This document shows, in pieces, positions 36,073-47,728 of a stretch of DNA of 64,000 bases (the stretch's first letter is position 1; the number at the start of each line of letters is the position of its first letter). Both the position numbers and the translations under genes were made by a program. The stretch covers positions 62,001 to 126,000 of the forward strand of contig NZ_AUIV01000005.1 of the NCBI RefSeq assembly GCF_000423885.1, written 5' to 3'. The notes below the pieces were generated by a model, which saw only the letters and a list, made by a program, of their open reading frames with translations, made no database searches and was not told where the DNA came from. Source of the stretch: Thermomonas fusca DSM 15424 (GTDB lineage Bacteria > Pseudomonadota > Gammaproteobacteria > Xanthomonadales > Xanthomonadaceae).

Positions 36073-36138
36073 CCTAAGCCGCGCCCGTTGGCACCCGGGC
36101 GCACCGGCAGGTGCATCGAATCGCGATGGTCGTCGTTC

Positions 36139-36456
36139 TCAGGCGAACGCGTCGAGCAGCGTGCCCAGTGCGTCCTCACGGGCGCGGAAGGCGGCGGTGC
36201 TGGCGGCGAAGTCATGGGCAGCCTGGCGGGCATCGACGACGTCGGACACCTCCGCGGAGGCGGTGCCGTTGCTTGCGTCGGTGCGCACGATGCGCGCCTG
36301 CACGCCGCCATCCGGCGCTTCCGACTGCACCACTTCGCGGCGCTGGAAACCGGTGGTTTCGCGGTTGGCGGTATTGCTGGCCGCAGCCTGCATCCGCTGC
36401 GTCGCCGCGTGCATGCCGGAGGCGGCGATATTCGATGAAACGCCGGAAATGGTCAT
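36139..36456 (-). CDS. Orphan flagellar rod/hook-like small protein
   Basis: This 105-residue protein has an N-terminus like the flagellar rod/hook family: SGMHAATQRMQAAASNTANRETTGFQR (residues 13-39), with the ANxxTTGF pattern. Its C-terminus (VSDVVDARQAAHDFAASTAAFRAREDALGTLLDAF) matches the C-terminal helix that packs with the N-terminal one in FlgB/FlgC/FlgE proteins. Only about 30 residues separate these parts, shorter than FlgC. No other flagellar gene is in the window. A TATCCT -10-like hexamer is at 36477-36472. Function unknown. Confidence 0.7.
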   Translation of the reverse strand: MTISGVSSNIAASGMHAATQRMQAAASNTANRETTGFQRREVVQSEAPDGGVQARIVRTDASNGTASAEVSDVVDARQAAHDFAASTAAFRAREDALGTLLDAFA

Positions 36457-36587
36457 GGCGGGCAGCTTTGCAGGATAAGCGCGGCCCACTTTACGCTGCC
36501 ATTGGCGCGAAAACGGCGAACCCCGTCCGGTTTCCGGCCGCTGCCGGCGGGCCGGGCCGGCTTCACCCACAGGCGCCGGCAGCGAGG

Positions 36588-36593
36588 TATCCT
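36588..36593 (+). promoter_or_regulatory. -10 hexamer six bases before the trhA-like ATG
   Basis: TATCCT followed by six bases and ATG (36600). The spacing is identical to that before era. It suggests a leaderless transcript; no ribosome-binding site is visible. Confidence 0.4.
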
Positions 36594-36599
36594 GCTGCA

Positions 36600-37253
36600 A
36601 TGCAATATGCTCAGAGCCATTCCAGCGTCGTTCCGCATCACGGCGAGGAGCTGGCCAACGCGTTGACCCACGGGGTCGGCGCCGCCGCATCGCTGGCTGG
36701 CAGTGCGGTGCTGATCACGCTGGTGGCACTGTTCGGCGATGGCTGGCAGCTGGCCGGCGCGATCGTTTTCGGCGTCGCCCTGCTGCTGCTCTACACCGCC
36801 TCCACCCTGTACCACGCGATCTCGCATCCGGTCCTGAAGGGCCGGCTGAAAGTGTTCGACCACTGCGCGATCTACCTGCTGATCGCCGGCACCTACACGC
36901 CGTTCACCTTGGTCGGCCTGCGCGGCCCCACCGGCTGGTGGCTGTTCGGCACGATCTGGACGCTGGCGCTGGCCGGGGTGGTGTTCAAGCTGTTCTACAC
37001 CGGCCGCTTCAAGCGCCTGTCGACATTGATCTACATCGGCATGGGCTGGCTGATCGTGCTGGCCGCAAAACCCATGCTGCACGCGCTGGGCATGGATTCG
37101 TTGCTGTGGCTGCTGGCCGGCGGCGTTGCCTATACCGTCGGCACGTTCTTCTACATGCGCCCGCAGCTGCGCTGGTCGCATGCGATCTGGCATGGTTTCG
37201 TGATTGCCGGCAGCGTCTGCCATTACGTCGCGGTGATGCTGCACTTGCTGTAA
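36600..37253 (+). CDS. Hemolysin III / TrhA family membrane protein
   Basis: This 217-residue seven-helix membrane protein belongs to the PAQR-related hemolysin III group. Family motifs are EELANALTHGVGAAASL near the start, STLYHAISHP, VFDHCAIYLLIAGTYTPFTL, and the C-terminal WHGFVIAGSVCHYVAVM, whose histidines are the conserved metal-binding set. E. coli YqfA/TrhA has a role in membrane energetics; a haemolytic function is not implied. It has no Shine-Dalgarno sequence and a -10-like hexamer sits 6 bases before the ATG. Confidence 0.9.
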   Translation: MQYAQSHSSVVPHHGEELANALTHGVGAAASLAGSAVLITLVALFGDGWQLAGAIVFGVALLLLYTASTLYHAISHPVLKGRLKVFDHCAIYLLIAGTYTPFTLVGLRGPTGWWLFGTIWTLALAGVVFKLFYTGRFKRLSTLIYIGMGWLIVLAAKPMLHALGMDSLLWLLAGGVAYTVGTFFYMRPQLRWSHAIWHGFVIAGSVCHYVAVMLHLL

Positions 37254-37342
37254 CCGCGAGCGGCGCGCATGACTTCCGGCGGTGTGCGCCGCCGGGCGCA
37301 GGCCGGATGATCGGGGCTTCGCATCCATCCCCGAGGTAGTCC

Positions 37343-40000
37343 ATGCGTCGCATCCTGACAACCGCCATCGCGCTGGCCTTGGCCGGCGCCGGCAACGCCG
37401 CGCTCGCGCAGCCCGCCGCTGCCGCACCCGCCGCGGCGCCTGCGGCGGTGACGACGCAGCTGCCGCGCGATGTCCGACCGAGCAACTACGACATCGAGGT
37501 CGAACCGCATGCGGAGCGCATGGCGTTCGACGGCAAGGTGCGGATCAATGTCGATGTGCTGGCACCCACCCGCAGCATCACCCTGAACGCGGCCGACCTC
37601 GAATTCGGTACGGTCCGGCTGGAGCGCGCCAACGGCAAGGCGCTGGTGCCCAAGACCCGTGTCGATGCCGCGGCGCAGACCGCGACCTTCAGCTTCGACC
37701 AGACGTTGCCGGTGGGCAGCTACCTGCTGGCGATCGAATACAGCGGCAAGATCGGCACCCAGGCCAACGGCCTGTTCGCGCTGGACTATCCCACCGACGC
37801 CGGCAAGAAGCGCGCGCTCTACACCCAGTTCGAGAACTCCGATGCGCGCCGCTTCATCCCGTCCTGGGACGAGCCGGCGCACAAGGCCACGTTCCGGCTG
37901 GCGGTGACCGCGCCGTCCGCGCAGATGGTGGTCAGCAACATGCCGGTGGCCAGTACCCACGGTCTTGGTGATGGGCGCACGCTGACCCTGTTCAAGCCGT
38001 CGCCGAAGATGTCCACCTACCTGCTGTTCCTGTCGATGGGCGAGTTCGATCGCGCCACCCTTGCTGACAACGGGGTGGAAATCGGCGTGATCGCGCAGAA
38101 GGGCAAGGCGGAACAGGCGCGCTTTGCGCTGGAGGCCAGCCGCGACGCGCTGCGCGAGTTCAACGACTACTTCGGGGTGAAGTATCCGCTGCCGAAGCTG
38201 GACAACATCGCCGCGCCGGGCCGCAGCCAGTTCTTCAGCGCGATGGAGAACTGGGGTGCGATCTTCACCTTCGAATCCTCGCTGCTGCTCGACCCGGCGA
38301 TCTCCAACGTCTCCGACCAGCAGCGTGTGTTCAGCACCGCCGCACACGAGATCGCCCACCAGTGGTTCGGCAACCTGGTGACGATGGCGTGGTGGGACGA
38401 TCTGTGGCTCAACGAAGGTTTCGCCACCTGGATGGAAGGCCGCACCACCCGCAAGCTGCATCCCGAGTGGGACACCGACAGCGTCGATGCGGCCTTCACC
38501 AGCCGCGGCGCGATGGGCCAGGATGCGTTCGCCACCACCCATCCGGTGGTGCAGCACGTGGCCACGGTGGAGCAGGCCAGCCAGGCCTTCGACGGCATCA
38601 CCTACGGCAAGGGTTCTGCGGTGATTTCGATGCTGGAGGACTACGTGGGCGAGACTGCGTGGCGCAACGGCGTGCGCAGCTACATCGGCAAGCACGCCTA
38701 TGGCAACGCGGTGACCGACGACTTGTGGGCCGAGATCGAGCAGGCCGCGCCGGGCAAGCAGTTCGCCGCGGTCGCGCATGACTTCACCCTGCAGCCGGGC
38801 GTGCCGCTGATCAAGGCGAGCAGCGCCTGTGTCGATGGCAGCACCCGCGTGCAGCTGGAGCAGGGCGAATACACCGTGGACCGCCCGGACAAGACGCCGC
38901 TGCGCTGGCGGGTGCCGGTCAACGTGCGCGGCGGCGATGGCAAGGCGGTGCGCGTGCTGGTGGACGGCAAGGCCAGCGTGACCCTGCCTGGCTGCGACAC
39001 GCTGGCGCTGGTGAACGCCGGCCAGAAAGGCTACTTCCGCACGTTGTACGCACCGGCCCAGTTCAAGGCGCTGCGCAGCGGCTTCGCCGGGCTGCCGGTG
39101 GTCGACCAGATGGGCCTGATGCTGGATACCGGCGCGCTGGCCGCGGTCGGCCTGCAGCCGGAATCCGACAGCCTGGACCTGGCCATGCAGGTACCGGCCG
39201 ATGCCGCGCCGGAGCTGTGGCAGATGGTGGCCGGCTCGGTGGGCGGGCTGGATGATCTGTTCAAGGGTGATGCCAAGCGGCAGGACGCGATCCATGCCTT
39301 CGCGATCAAGCGGTTGGCACCGAAGTTCGCCCAGCTTGGCTGGGACAACCGCGCCGGCGACTCTGCGGCCACCCGGCAGCTGCGCAACACCCTGATTTCG
39401 ACCCTGGGCGGACTGGGCGATGCCGCGGTGCTGGTGGAGGCGCGCCGGCGCTTCGACGCGTTCCTGGCCGATCCCGCCTCGCTGTCGCCGGACCTGCGCC
39501 GCACCGTGCTGGGCATGGTGGCGCGCAATGCCGACGTCGCCACCTGGGAGCGGCTGCACGCGCTGGCGCGGCAGGAGAAGTCCTCAATGCTGCGCGACCA
39601 GTACTACGGCCTGCTGGCGCGGGCCAAGGACAAGGCGCTGGCGCAGCGCGCGCTGGACATGACGCTGACCGACGAGCCGGGTGCCACCAACGGCGCTGGG
39701 ATGATCTCCGCGGTGTCGTGGGAGCATCCGGAGCTGGCCTTCGACTTCGCCGCTGCCCACCGCGAGCAGGTGGACAAGCTGGTCGACTCCACTTCGCGTG
39801 CGCGCTTCTATCCGGGGCTGGGCAGCAGCGCCACCGACCTGTCGATGGTGGAGAAGATCAACGCCTTCGCCGAAGCGCATATCGCGCCCACCTCGCGTCG
39901 CGATGCCGAGCGCGTGGTCAACGGCATCCAGACCCGGGTCAAGCTGCGCCAGCAGCGGTTGCCGCAGGTCGATGCGTGGTTGAAGCAGCAGGGCGTCTGA
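37343..40000 (+). CDS. Secreted M1 family zinc aminopeptidase
   Basis: This is an 885-residue exported metallopeptidase that removes N-terminal residues from peptides. A signal peptide (ILTTAIALALAGAGNAALAQ) is followed by the M1 N-terminal beta domain, the exopeptidase motif SAMENWG (M301/E302), the zinc site H335-EIAH-QW with E358 (NEGFATW), and a long ERAP1-like C-terminal helical domain. A GAGG sequence precedes the ATG. It converges with a TonB receptor gene, sharing one terminator. Confidence 0.95.
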   Translation: MRRILTTAIALALAGAGNAALAQPAAAAPAAAPAAVTTQLPRDVRPSNYDIEVEPHAERMAFDGKVRINVDVLAPTRSITLNAADLEFGTVRLERANGKALVPKTRVDAAAQTATFSFDQTLPVGSYLLAIEYSGKIGTQANGLFALDYPTDAGKKRALYTQFENSDARRFIPSWDEPAHKATFRLAVTAPSAQMVVSNMPVASTHGLGDGRTLTLFKPSPKMSTYLLFLSMGEFDRATLADNGVEIGVIAQKGKAEQARFALEASRDALREFNDYFGVKYPLPKLDNIAAPGRSQFFSAMENWGAIFTFESSLLLDPAISNVSDQQRVFSTAAHEIAHQWFGNLVTMAWWDDLWLNEGFATWMEGRTTRKLHPEWDTDSVDAAFTSRGAMGQDAFATTHPVVQHVATVEQASQAFDGITYGKGSAVISMLEDYVGETAWRNGVRSYIGKHAYGNAVTDDLWAEIEQAAPGKQFAAVAHDFTLQPGVPLIKASSACVDGSTRVQLEQGEYTVDRPDKTPLRWRVPVNVRGGDGKAVRVLVDGKASVTLPGCDTLALVNAGQKGYFRTLYAPAQFKALRSGFAGLPVVDQMGLMLDTGALAAVGLQPESDSLDLAMQVPADAAPELWQMVAGSVGGLDDLFKGDAKRQDAIHAFAIKRLAPKFAQLGWDNRAGDSAATRQLRNTLISTLGGLGDAAVLVEARRRFDAFLADPASLSPDLRRTVLGMVARNADVATWERLHALARQEKSSMLRDQYYGLLARAKDKALAQRALDMTLTDEPGATNGAGMISAVSWEHPELAFDFAAAHREQVDKLVDSTSRARFYPGLGSSATDLSMVEKINAFAEAHIAPTSRRDAERVVNGIQTRVKLRQQRLPQVDAWLKQQGV

Positions 40001-40030
40001 CCGCTGCGATATCTGCCCGAAGTGAAACGA

Positions 40031-40060
40031 AGAGGCCCCGCGATGCGGGGCCTCTCGTTT
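40031..40060 (+). terminator. Bidirectional terminator between M1 peptidase and TonB receptor genes
   Basis: AGAGGCCCCGC (40031-40041), loop GAT and GCGGGGCCTCT (40045-40055) form an 11-bp perfect stem with CGTTTTT after it on the plus strand. It lies between two convergent genes and can stop both. Confidence 0.9.
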
Positions 40061-40083
40061 TTACGGCGTGCGGCGATGGCTGA

Positions 40084-42960
40084 TCAGAAGCGGTATTCCG
40101 CCAGCAGATTGAACGAACGCCCTCGCGGATCGGCTACGCGCGCTTCCCAGCCGGCACCGTCGCCGTCGTCCAGGTAGCGAAGGGTGAATGGCGGGTCGGT
40201 GTTCAGCAGGTTGCGCACGCCGAAGGTCAGCTTCATCTTGTCGATGCCGGCCCAGCTGACGCTGTAGTTGTACAGCGTGTAGCTGTCCACGTCGCGGCTG
40301 TAGTTGGCTGGCACGTAGCCGTTGGCAACGCCCGGTGGCTGCCAGTCCTTGTACCCGCCGCGATGAATCTGGGTCAGCAGGTGCGACCAGTCGCCCTTCT
40401 GCCAGCCGAACCCGAGGGTGTGCTTCCACTTGATCGGCAGATTGAAGTAGCGCTCGTATTCGCCGACCAGGTTGTCGCTGTAGGGCAAGCTGTCGAAGCT
40501 CTTGGTCTTGAACGTATCCAGATAGTTGCCGTTGAGGTGGATGTTCCAAGCGCCGCCAGCCAGTTCCCCGCGCAGGTTGGCGTCCAGTTCGATGCCGCTG
40601 GTCAGGGTGCCGCCGGTGTTGATGTAGCGCTGGTCGATCTGGATGATGGCGCCGCTGCTGTCGCGGATGAAGTTGGCCGCGTACAGCGGGTAGTTCGCGG
40701 TCATGGTGCTGAGGTTGAAGCCACTGCGGATGGTGTTGATGCGTTCGATCTCCCACCAGTCCACGCTGACGTTGAAGTTGGCGTTGGGGGCGATGACGAT
40801 GCCGAGGCTGCGCTGCTTGGCTTCTTCCGGCTTCAGGTTGGGGTTGCCGCCGGTGACGATGTCGGGGCGGATCTGCACGTTGCAATTGGCAACGTCGGGG
40901 TTGTAGCGGCCGTTCGGGCATGTTGCCGGATCGGCAAGGTCCAGGCCGGTGTACTGGGTTTCAGTGATTCCGCGGAACAGCTTGGCGAAATCCGGCACCT
41001 TGAACCCGGTGCTGTAGGCGCCGCGGAACACCAGCCAGTCGATCGGCTGCCATTTGAACGAATACTTCGGGTTGGTGGTGCCACCGAAGCCGTCGTAGCG
41101 GTCGTGCCGCACCGCCAGATTCACTTCCAGGCTGTCCATCACCGGCAGATTGAGCTCGGTGAACAGTGCTTTGACATTACGGGTCTTGGGCGACATGTAA
41201 TTGGAAGCGTCTCCGGGCGCGCCGAACACGAAGGCATTCCCGCGCGACCAGTCGGACGGACCGCTGAACTCGTACTCCTCGCGGCGCAGGTCGAAGCCGA
41301 CCGCTGCCTTCACCTCCTCCTCGCCCCACAGCTTGAAGCCCAGGCCACCGCTGAAACTGGCATCAAGGGTGGTCGTGGTGGATACGCCCTTGTACAGCAG
41401 CAGGCCGCTGGCGTCGGCCGCGGCAAGCGCGTCGTAGGCGGCTTGTGACTGCTCCTGGCCCGGCATCAGGAACGGGTTCAGCAGGCCGCTCTTGAGGGCG
41501 GCCTTGAGTTGCGGCGTGTAGTAGTAGCCCCCGGCCAACGCGGTCTGGGCGCGGCTTTCCGCGCGCGACAGGCCGATGTCGTAATCCCATCGGCCGACGA
41601 CCCCGTTCAGCCCGAACAGCAGGCGGTAGGCCTTGGTGGTGGTTTCCAGCTGACGCGGGCCGCAGGCGTAGCAGCGCCAGCGGTAGGTGATCGGCTTGCC
41701 GTAGGCAAGGTTGGCCTGGTCACCGAAGTAATCGTGAAGCTGGTTATAGATCGCGTCGTAGGTGGCTTGGGTCGTGGCATTCAGCTCGTAGGCGTCCAAC
41801 TGGGTGGCGCTGGCATTGACGCTGGAGCTGATCTGTTGGGCTTCGAATCGCCGGGTGGAGCTGACCTTCGAGCCCATGAACTCGGCGAAGAATTCATGGT
41901 TGTCGCTGATCCTGAAAGTGGCGCGTCCGATGCCCTGCACGGTATCCACCGGCTGCTGGATGGTGCGGGCGCGACCGTAGTCCCATGCGCAGCCGAAGCT
42001 CGCACCGGGGCTTGACCAGACCTTGTCGTCGTAGGGCCCCATCATGTCGCCGCCGGCTTCGCAGCCCGCGCCGCCAGGCAGGTCGAGGACGCTGATGGTG
42101 GTCTTGGTGAGATTGCTGTCGGGGTCCCGCAAGCCGCTGCCAATCAGGCTGCCGGTGCCGCTGACCACGTTGGCGAACGGCGTGCCGCGGGTGTCAGGGG
42201 AGAGGCCACGATCGGCCTGGAAGCTGTTGGCGAAGTCGCGCTGGTTGCCGCGCAGGATATTGTTTCGCTTGACGTTGAGTGCCGCCCAGACATTCCAATG
42301 GTCGGTGTCCAGATCGCCCCAACCGCCAAGCAGGCTGGCGTGATAGATCTCGCCACCGCCCTGCTGGGTGACATCCGCGCCGGCGCTGAGGGTGTAGCCC
42401 TGATAGTTGCGACGGGTGATGAAGTTGATCACGCCGCCGATGGCATCGGTGCCGTAGACGGCGGATGCGCCATCGCGCAGCACTTCCACTCGCTCGATGG
42501 CGGCGAACGGGATCGAGTTCAGGTCCACCACCTGTCCGGCCAGCCCGTGGGCGGCGACGCGCCGGCCATTGAGCAGGACCAGGGTTGCATCGGCACCCTG
42601 GCCGCGCAGGTTGGCGCCGGACACGCCGTTGTTGCCGCGGGTGCCGGGCGGGGCAACGCCGCTGTTGGCCGCAAGATTATCCGGACCGCTGCTGGCGACA
42701 TTCAGCTGTTGCAACAGCTGCTCGGCCGAGGTGATGCCCTGCGCGTCGATTTCGGCGCGCTGGATGACGGTAATGGGAAGCGCCGCCTCTATATCGGTGC
42801 GCTGGATGCGCGAACCGGTGACGGTCAAGCGGTCCAGTGTCCTGACCTTGCTGTCAGCGGGCTGCTTGCCGTCAGCCTGCTGGGCCATCGCCGGCAGCGC
42901 CAGCGCGGCCAGCAGGGCGATGCAGAGGCGGCGTTTGCCGGGCTTCGCACATGTGTTCAT
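40084..42960 (-). CDS. TonB-dependent outer-membrane receptor
   Basis: This 958-residue outer-membrane transporter has a signal peptide (RLCIALLAALALPAMAQQ), a TonB-box-like segment LDRLTVTGSRI, a plug domain (about 60-200, with GANLRGQGADATLVLLNGRR and VEVLRDGASAVYGTDAIGGVINFITRR), and a long beta-barrel ending in a terminal Phe (NLLAEYRF). The plug motifs match the large xanthomonad TonB receptors used for peptides and glycans; the substrate is not evident. GGGAGGG precedes the ATG at 42960. A promoter with TTCCAA and TAGATT lies 90 bases upstream. Confidence 0.93.
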   Translation of the reverse strand: MNTCAKPGKRRLCIALLAALALPAMAQQADGKQPADSKVRTLDRLTVTGSRIQRTDIEAALPITVIQRAEIDAQGITSAEQLLQQLNVASSGPDNLAANSGVAPPGTRGNNGVSGANLRGQGADATLVLLNGRRVAAHGLAGQVVDLNSIPFAAIERVEVLRDGASAVYGTDAIGGVINFITRRNYQGYTLSAGADVTQQGGGEIYHASLLGGWGDLDTDHWNVWAALNVKRNNILRGNQRDFANSFQADRGLSPDTRGTPFANVVSGTGSLIGSGLRDPDSNLTKTTISVLDLPGGAGCEAGGDMMGPYDDKVWSSPGASFGCAWDYGRARTIQQPVDTVQGIGRATFRISDNHEFFAEFMGSKVSSTRRFEAQQISSSVNASATQLDAYELNATTQATYDAIYNQLHDYFGDQANLAYGKPITYRWRCYACGPRQLETTTKAYRLLFGLNGVVGRWDYDIGLSRAESRAQTALAGGYYYTPQLKAALKSGLLNPFLMPGQEQSQAAYDALAAADASGLLLYKGVSTTTTLDASFSGGLGFKLWGEEEVKAAVGFDLRREEYEFSGPSDWSRGNAFVFGAPGDASNYMSPKTRNVKALFTELNLPVMDSLEVNLAVRHDRYDGFGGTTNPKYSFKWQPIDWLVFRGAYSTGFKVPDFAKLFRGITETQYTGLDLADPATCPNGRYNPDVANCNVQIRPDIVTGGNPNLKPEEAKQRSLGIVIAPNANFNVSVDWWEIERINTIRSGFNLSTMTANYPLYAANFIRDSSGAIIQIDQRYINTGGTLTSGIELDANLRGELAGGAWNIHLNGNYLDTFKTKSFDSLPYSDNLVGEYERYFNLPIKWKHTLGFGWQKGDWSHLLTQIHRGGYKDWQPPGVANGYVPANYSRDVDSYTLYNYSVSWAGIDKMKLTFGVRNLLNTDPPFTLRYLDDGDGAGWEARVADPRGRSFNLLAEYRF

Positions 42961-43054
42961 CAAATCCCTCCCCAGGTGATTGTCGTGGCAGCGCCGAAGC
43001 GCGGCTGCATGCGATCCCCGTGCTTCGCGGCTGCGGAAGACGGGGCCGGCCCCC

Positions 43055-43083
43055 AATCTAGTCGGGATCGACTGGCGTTGGAA
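43055..43083 (-). promoter_or_regulatory. Promoter of the TonB receptor gene
   Basis: On the minus strand TTCCAA (43083-43078) and TAGATT (43060-43055) are 17 bases apart, giving a 5' leader of about 88 bases. Confidence 0.45.
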
Positions 43084-43160
43084 TAGGTCTTGCGGCCCCG
43101 GCGCCGGACGGGAATAAACCCGCGCGGCGCCGGTCGCCCCGCTCGCGGGGCCGGAAACGC

Positions 43161-43187
43161 AACAGGCCCCGCATGGCGGGGCCTGTT
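43161..43187 (-). terminator. Terminator after gcvP
   Basis: AACAGGCCCCGC (43161-43172), loop ATG and GCGGGGCCTGTT (43176-43187) form a perfect 12-bp stem 26 bases past the gcvP stop. The minus-strand tail TTGCGTTT is moderately T-rich. Confidence 0.8.
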
Positions 43188-43212
43188 GCACGTCATCACA
43201 TCGCGGCGACGG

Positions 43213-46122
<2,910 letters not shown>

Positions 46123-46125
46123 GGC

Positions 46126-46162
46126 GGCATCCGGGGGCGCGAGGGCGCGTGAAGGGGATGCC
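46126..46162 (-). promoter_or_regulatory. Possible riboswitch expression-platform hairpin over the gcvP ribosome-binding site
   Basis: In the mRNA, GGCATCC (46162-46156) can pair with GGATGCC (46132-46126), whose GGAT lies just before GCC-GCC-ATG and is the only Shine-Dalgarno-like sequence. The 23-base loop follows directly on the second aptamer. This suggests control of translation, by inference. Confidence 0.45.
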
Positions 46163-46373
46163 CGCTCTGTCCTTCTGCCTGAGAGTTTGGAAGCGCGCGG
46201 GCGGGGAGGGGAATCCGCGCGGCTTCTTGCCCCTTCGGCGCCGGCAGCGCCGATGAATGGCCTGCCGATCTCTCCAGAGTGTGGTCACACGGCGGTCTTG
46301 GGCCTGAGCGATTCCGGGCGGTTGCGCCTTCGGCAGCGCTGCGGGACGAGGTCCGCGCGCTTCTCCCTCCGTG
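46160..46373 (-). promoter_or_regulatory. Tandem glycine riboswitch
   Basis: Reading the minus strand, a first aptamer begins GGAGGGAGAAGCG and contains GCTGCCGAAGGCGCAACC and GCTCAGGC. A linker ending CACACTCTGGAGAG starts the second aptamer, with GCCGAAGGGGCAAG, AAACTCTCAGGCAGAAGG and closing ACAGAGC. The two GCCGAAGG-GCAA cores and the CTCAGGC motifs are the hallmarks of the gcvT/glycine aptamer pair. It fills the leader of gcvP, which is normally switched on by glycine. CTCTG and CAGAG form P1 of aptamer 2. Confidence 0.95.
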
Positions 46374-46380
46374 TGGCGCG

Positions 46381-46386
46381 ATTATA
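46381..46386 (-). promoter_or_regulatory. -10 element of gcvP
   Basis: A perfect TATAAT on the minus strand places the start of transcription right before the first aptamer. The -35 is unclear; TTGCAA at 46406-46401 is only 14 bases away. Confidence 0.65.
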
Positions 46387-46486
46387 GCGGTTGCCGACAG
46401 TTGCAAGCGTGCAACGCAGCTTTTCCGCGACGGGCGGCGACCGCCGCGCTGCTATCCTGCCCGCCGGCATTCCCCATCCCCCGATC

Positions 46487-47728
46487 GTGAATCCATCCAT
46501 TTCGTTCCGCCGCTTGGCGCTGCTGCTGGGTGGACTGTCGATGTTCGGCCCGTTCTCCATCGACACCATCTTCCCGGCGTTCCCGCAGATCGGCGCGCAG
46601 ATGGGCGCGGACAAGCTGGCCATGCAGCAGACCATCAGCATCTACCTGCTGGCCTACGCCGGGATGAGCCTGGTGCACGGCTCGCTGTCGGACGCGCTGG
46701 GGCGGCGGCGGGTGATCCTGGGCGGGCTGGTGGTCTTCCTGCTGGCCTCGGTGGGCTGCGCGCTGGCCACCACGTTGCCGCAGCTGCTGGCGTTCCGCGC
46801 GCTGCAGGGCCTGAGCGCGGGCGTGGGCCTGATCGTGGGGCGCGCGGTGATCCGCGACGTGCTGCACGGAGACGATGCGCAGCGGCTGATGAGCCAGGTG
46901 TCGATGATCTTCGGCATCGCCCCGGCGGTGGCGCCGGTGCTGGGCGGCTGGCTGCTGGGCTGGCACCGCTGGCCGGCGATCTTCTGGTTCCTGGCCGCGT
47001 TCGCGCTGGTGCTGATCGTGGCGGTGCAGCGCGCGCTGCCGGAAACCCACCCGCCCGCGGCGCGGCTGCCGCTGCGGCCGCCGGCGCTGCTGCGCGGCTA
47101 CCTGGAGATGGCGCGCAACCCGCGCTTCCTGCGCATGTCGATGGCGGCGGCGCTCAACTTCGGCGCACTGTTCCTGTACATCGCTTCCGCGCCGGCGTTC
47201 GTGCTGGACCTGCTGGGGCTGCGCGAGCAGCAGTTCGGTTGGTTCTTCATCCCGATGATCGGCGGAATGATGCTGGGCGCGTTCATGTCCGGCCGTTCCG
47301 CCGGACGCATCGACGGCCGCCGGCTGGCGAACATCGGTTTCGCCTGCTGCGGCACCGCGATGGCGCTCAACCTCGGCTACACCCTGTGGGCGGACGTGCC
47401 GGCGGTGCCGTGGGCGGTACTGCCGATGAGCCTGCTCGCGTTCGGCATCGCGCTGGTGTTTCCCATCGTCACCCTCGCCATCCTCGACATGTATCCGCAC
47501 CGGCGCGGCAGCGCGTCCTCGCTGCAGGCGTTCTTCGGACTGCTGGGAAACGCGATCATCGCCGGCCTGCTGTCGCCGCTGCTCAGCGACAGCGCCCTGC
47601 ACCTGGCGCTGGGCGCGGCCGCCTTCGTGCTGGCCGGCTGGCTGTTCTGGTGGTGGGAAAACCGCGTTTCTGGCCGCGCGCTGCGGGTGCCGGCGGTGCC
47701 GGCGGCGATGGAACCTAGCGAGCTCTAG
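46487..47728 (+). CDS. Bcr/CflA family MFS drug efflux transporter
   Basis: This 413-residue protein of the major facilitator superfamily has 12 hydrophobic segments. The Bcr/CflA (DHA1) pattern is visible: FGPFSIDTIFPAFPQIGAQMGADKLAMQQTISIYLLAYAGMSLVHGSLSDALGRRRVILGG, with motif A GSLSDALGRRR, and motif C-like GIAPAVAPVLGGWLLG. The start is a GTG at 46487 (VNPSISFRR); the upstream frame is not membrane-like. TATCCT at 46453-46458 is a -10 candidate. It overlaps the convergent permease gene by 14 bases. Confidence 0.9.
   Translation: MNPSISFRRLALLLGGLSMFGPFSIDTIFPAFPQIGAQMGADKLAMQQTISIYLLAYAGMSLVHGSLSDALGRRRVILGGLVVFLLASVGCALATTLPQLLAFRALQGLSAGVGLIVGRAVIRDVLHGDDAQRLMSQVSMIFGIAPAVAPVLGGWLLGWHRWPAIFWFLAAFALVLIVAVQRALPETHPPAARLPLRPPALLRGYLEMARNPRFLRMSMAAALNFGALFLYIASAPAFVLDLLGLREQQFGWFFIPMIGGMMLGAFMSGRSAGRIDGRRLANIGFACCGTAMALNLGYTLWADVPAVPWAVLPMSLLAFGIALVFPIVTLAILDMYPHRRGSASSLQAFFGLLGNAIIAGLLSPLLSDSALHLALGAAAFVLAGWLFWWWENRVSGRALRVPAVPAAMEPSEL

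Noticed and set aside
37223..39559. 778-codon minus-strand open frame
   Set aside because: Antisense to the M1 aminopeptidase with zinc-site residues in the other strand.
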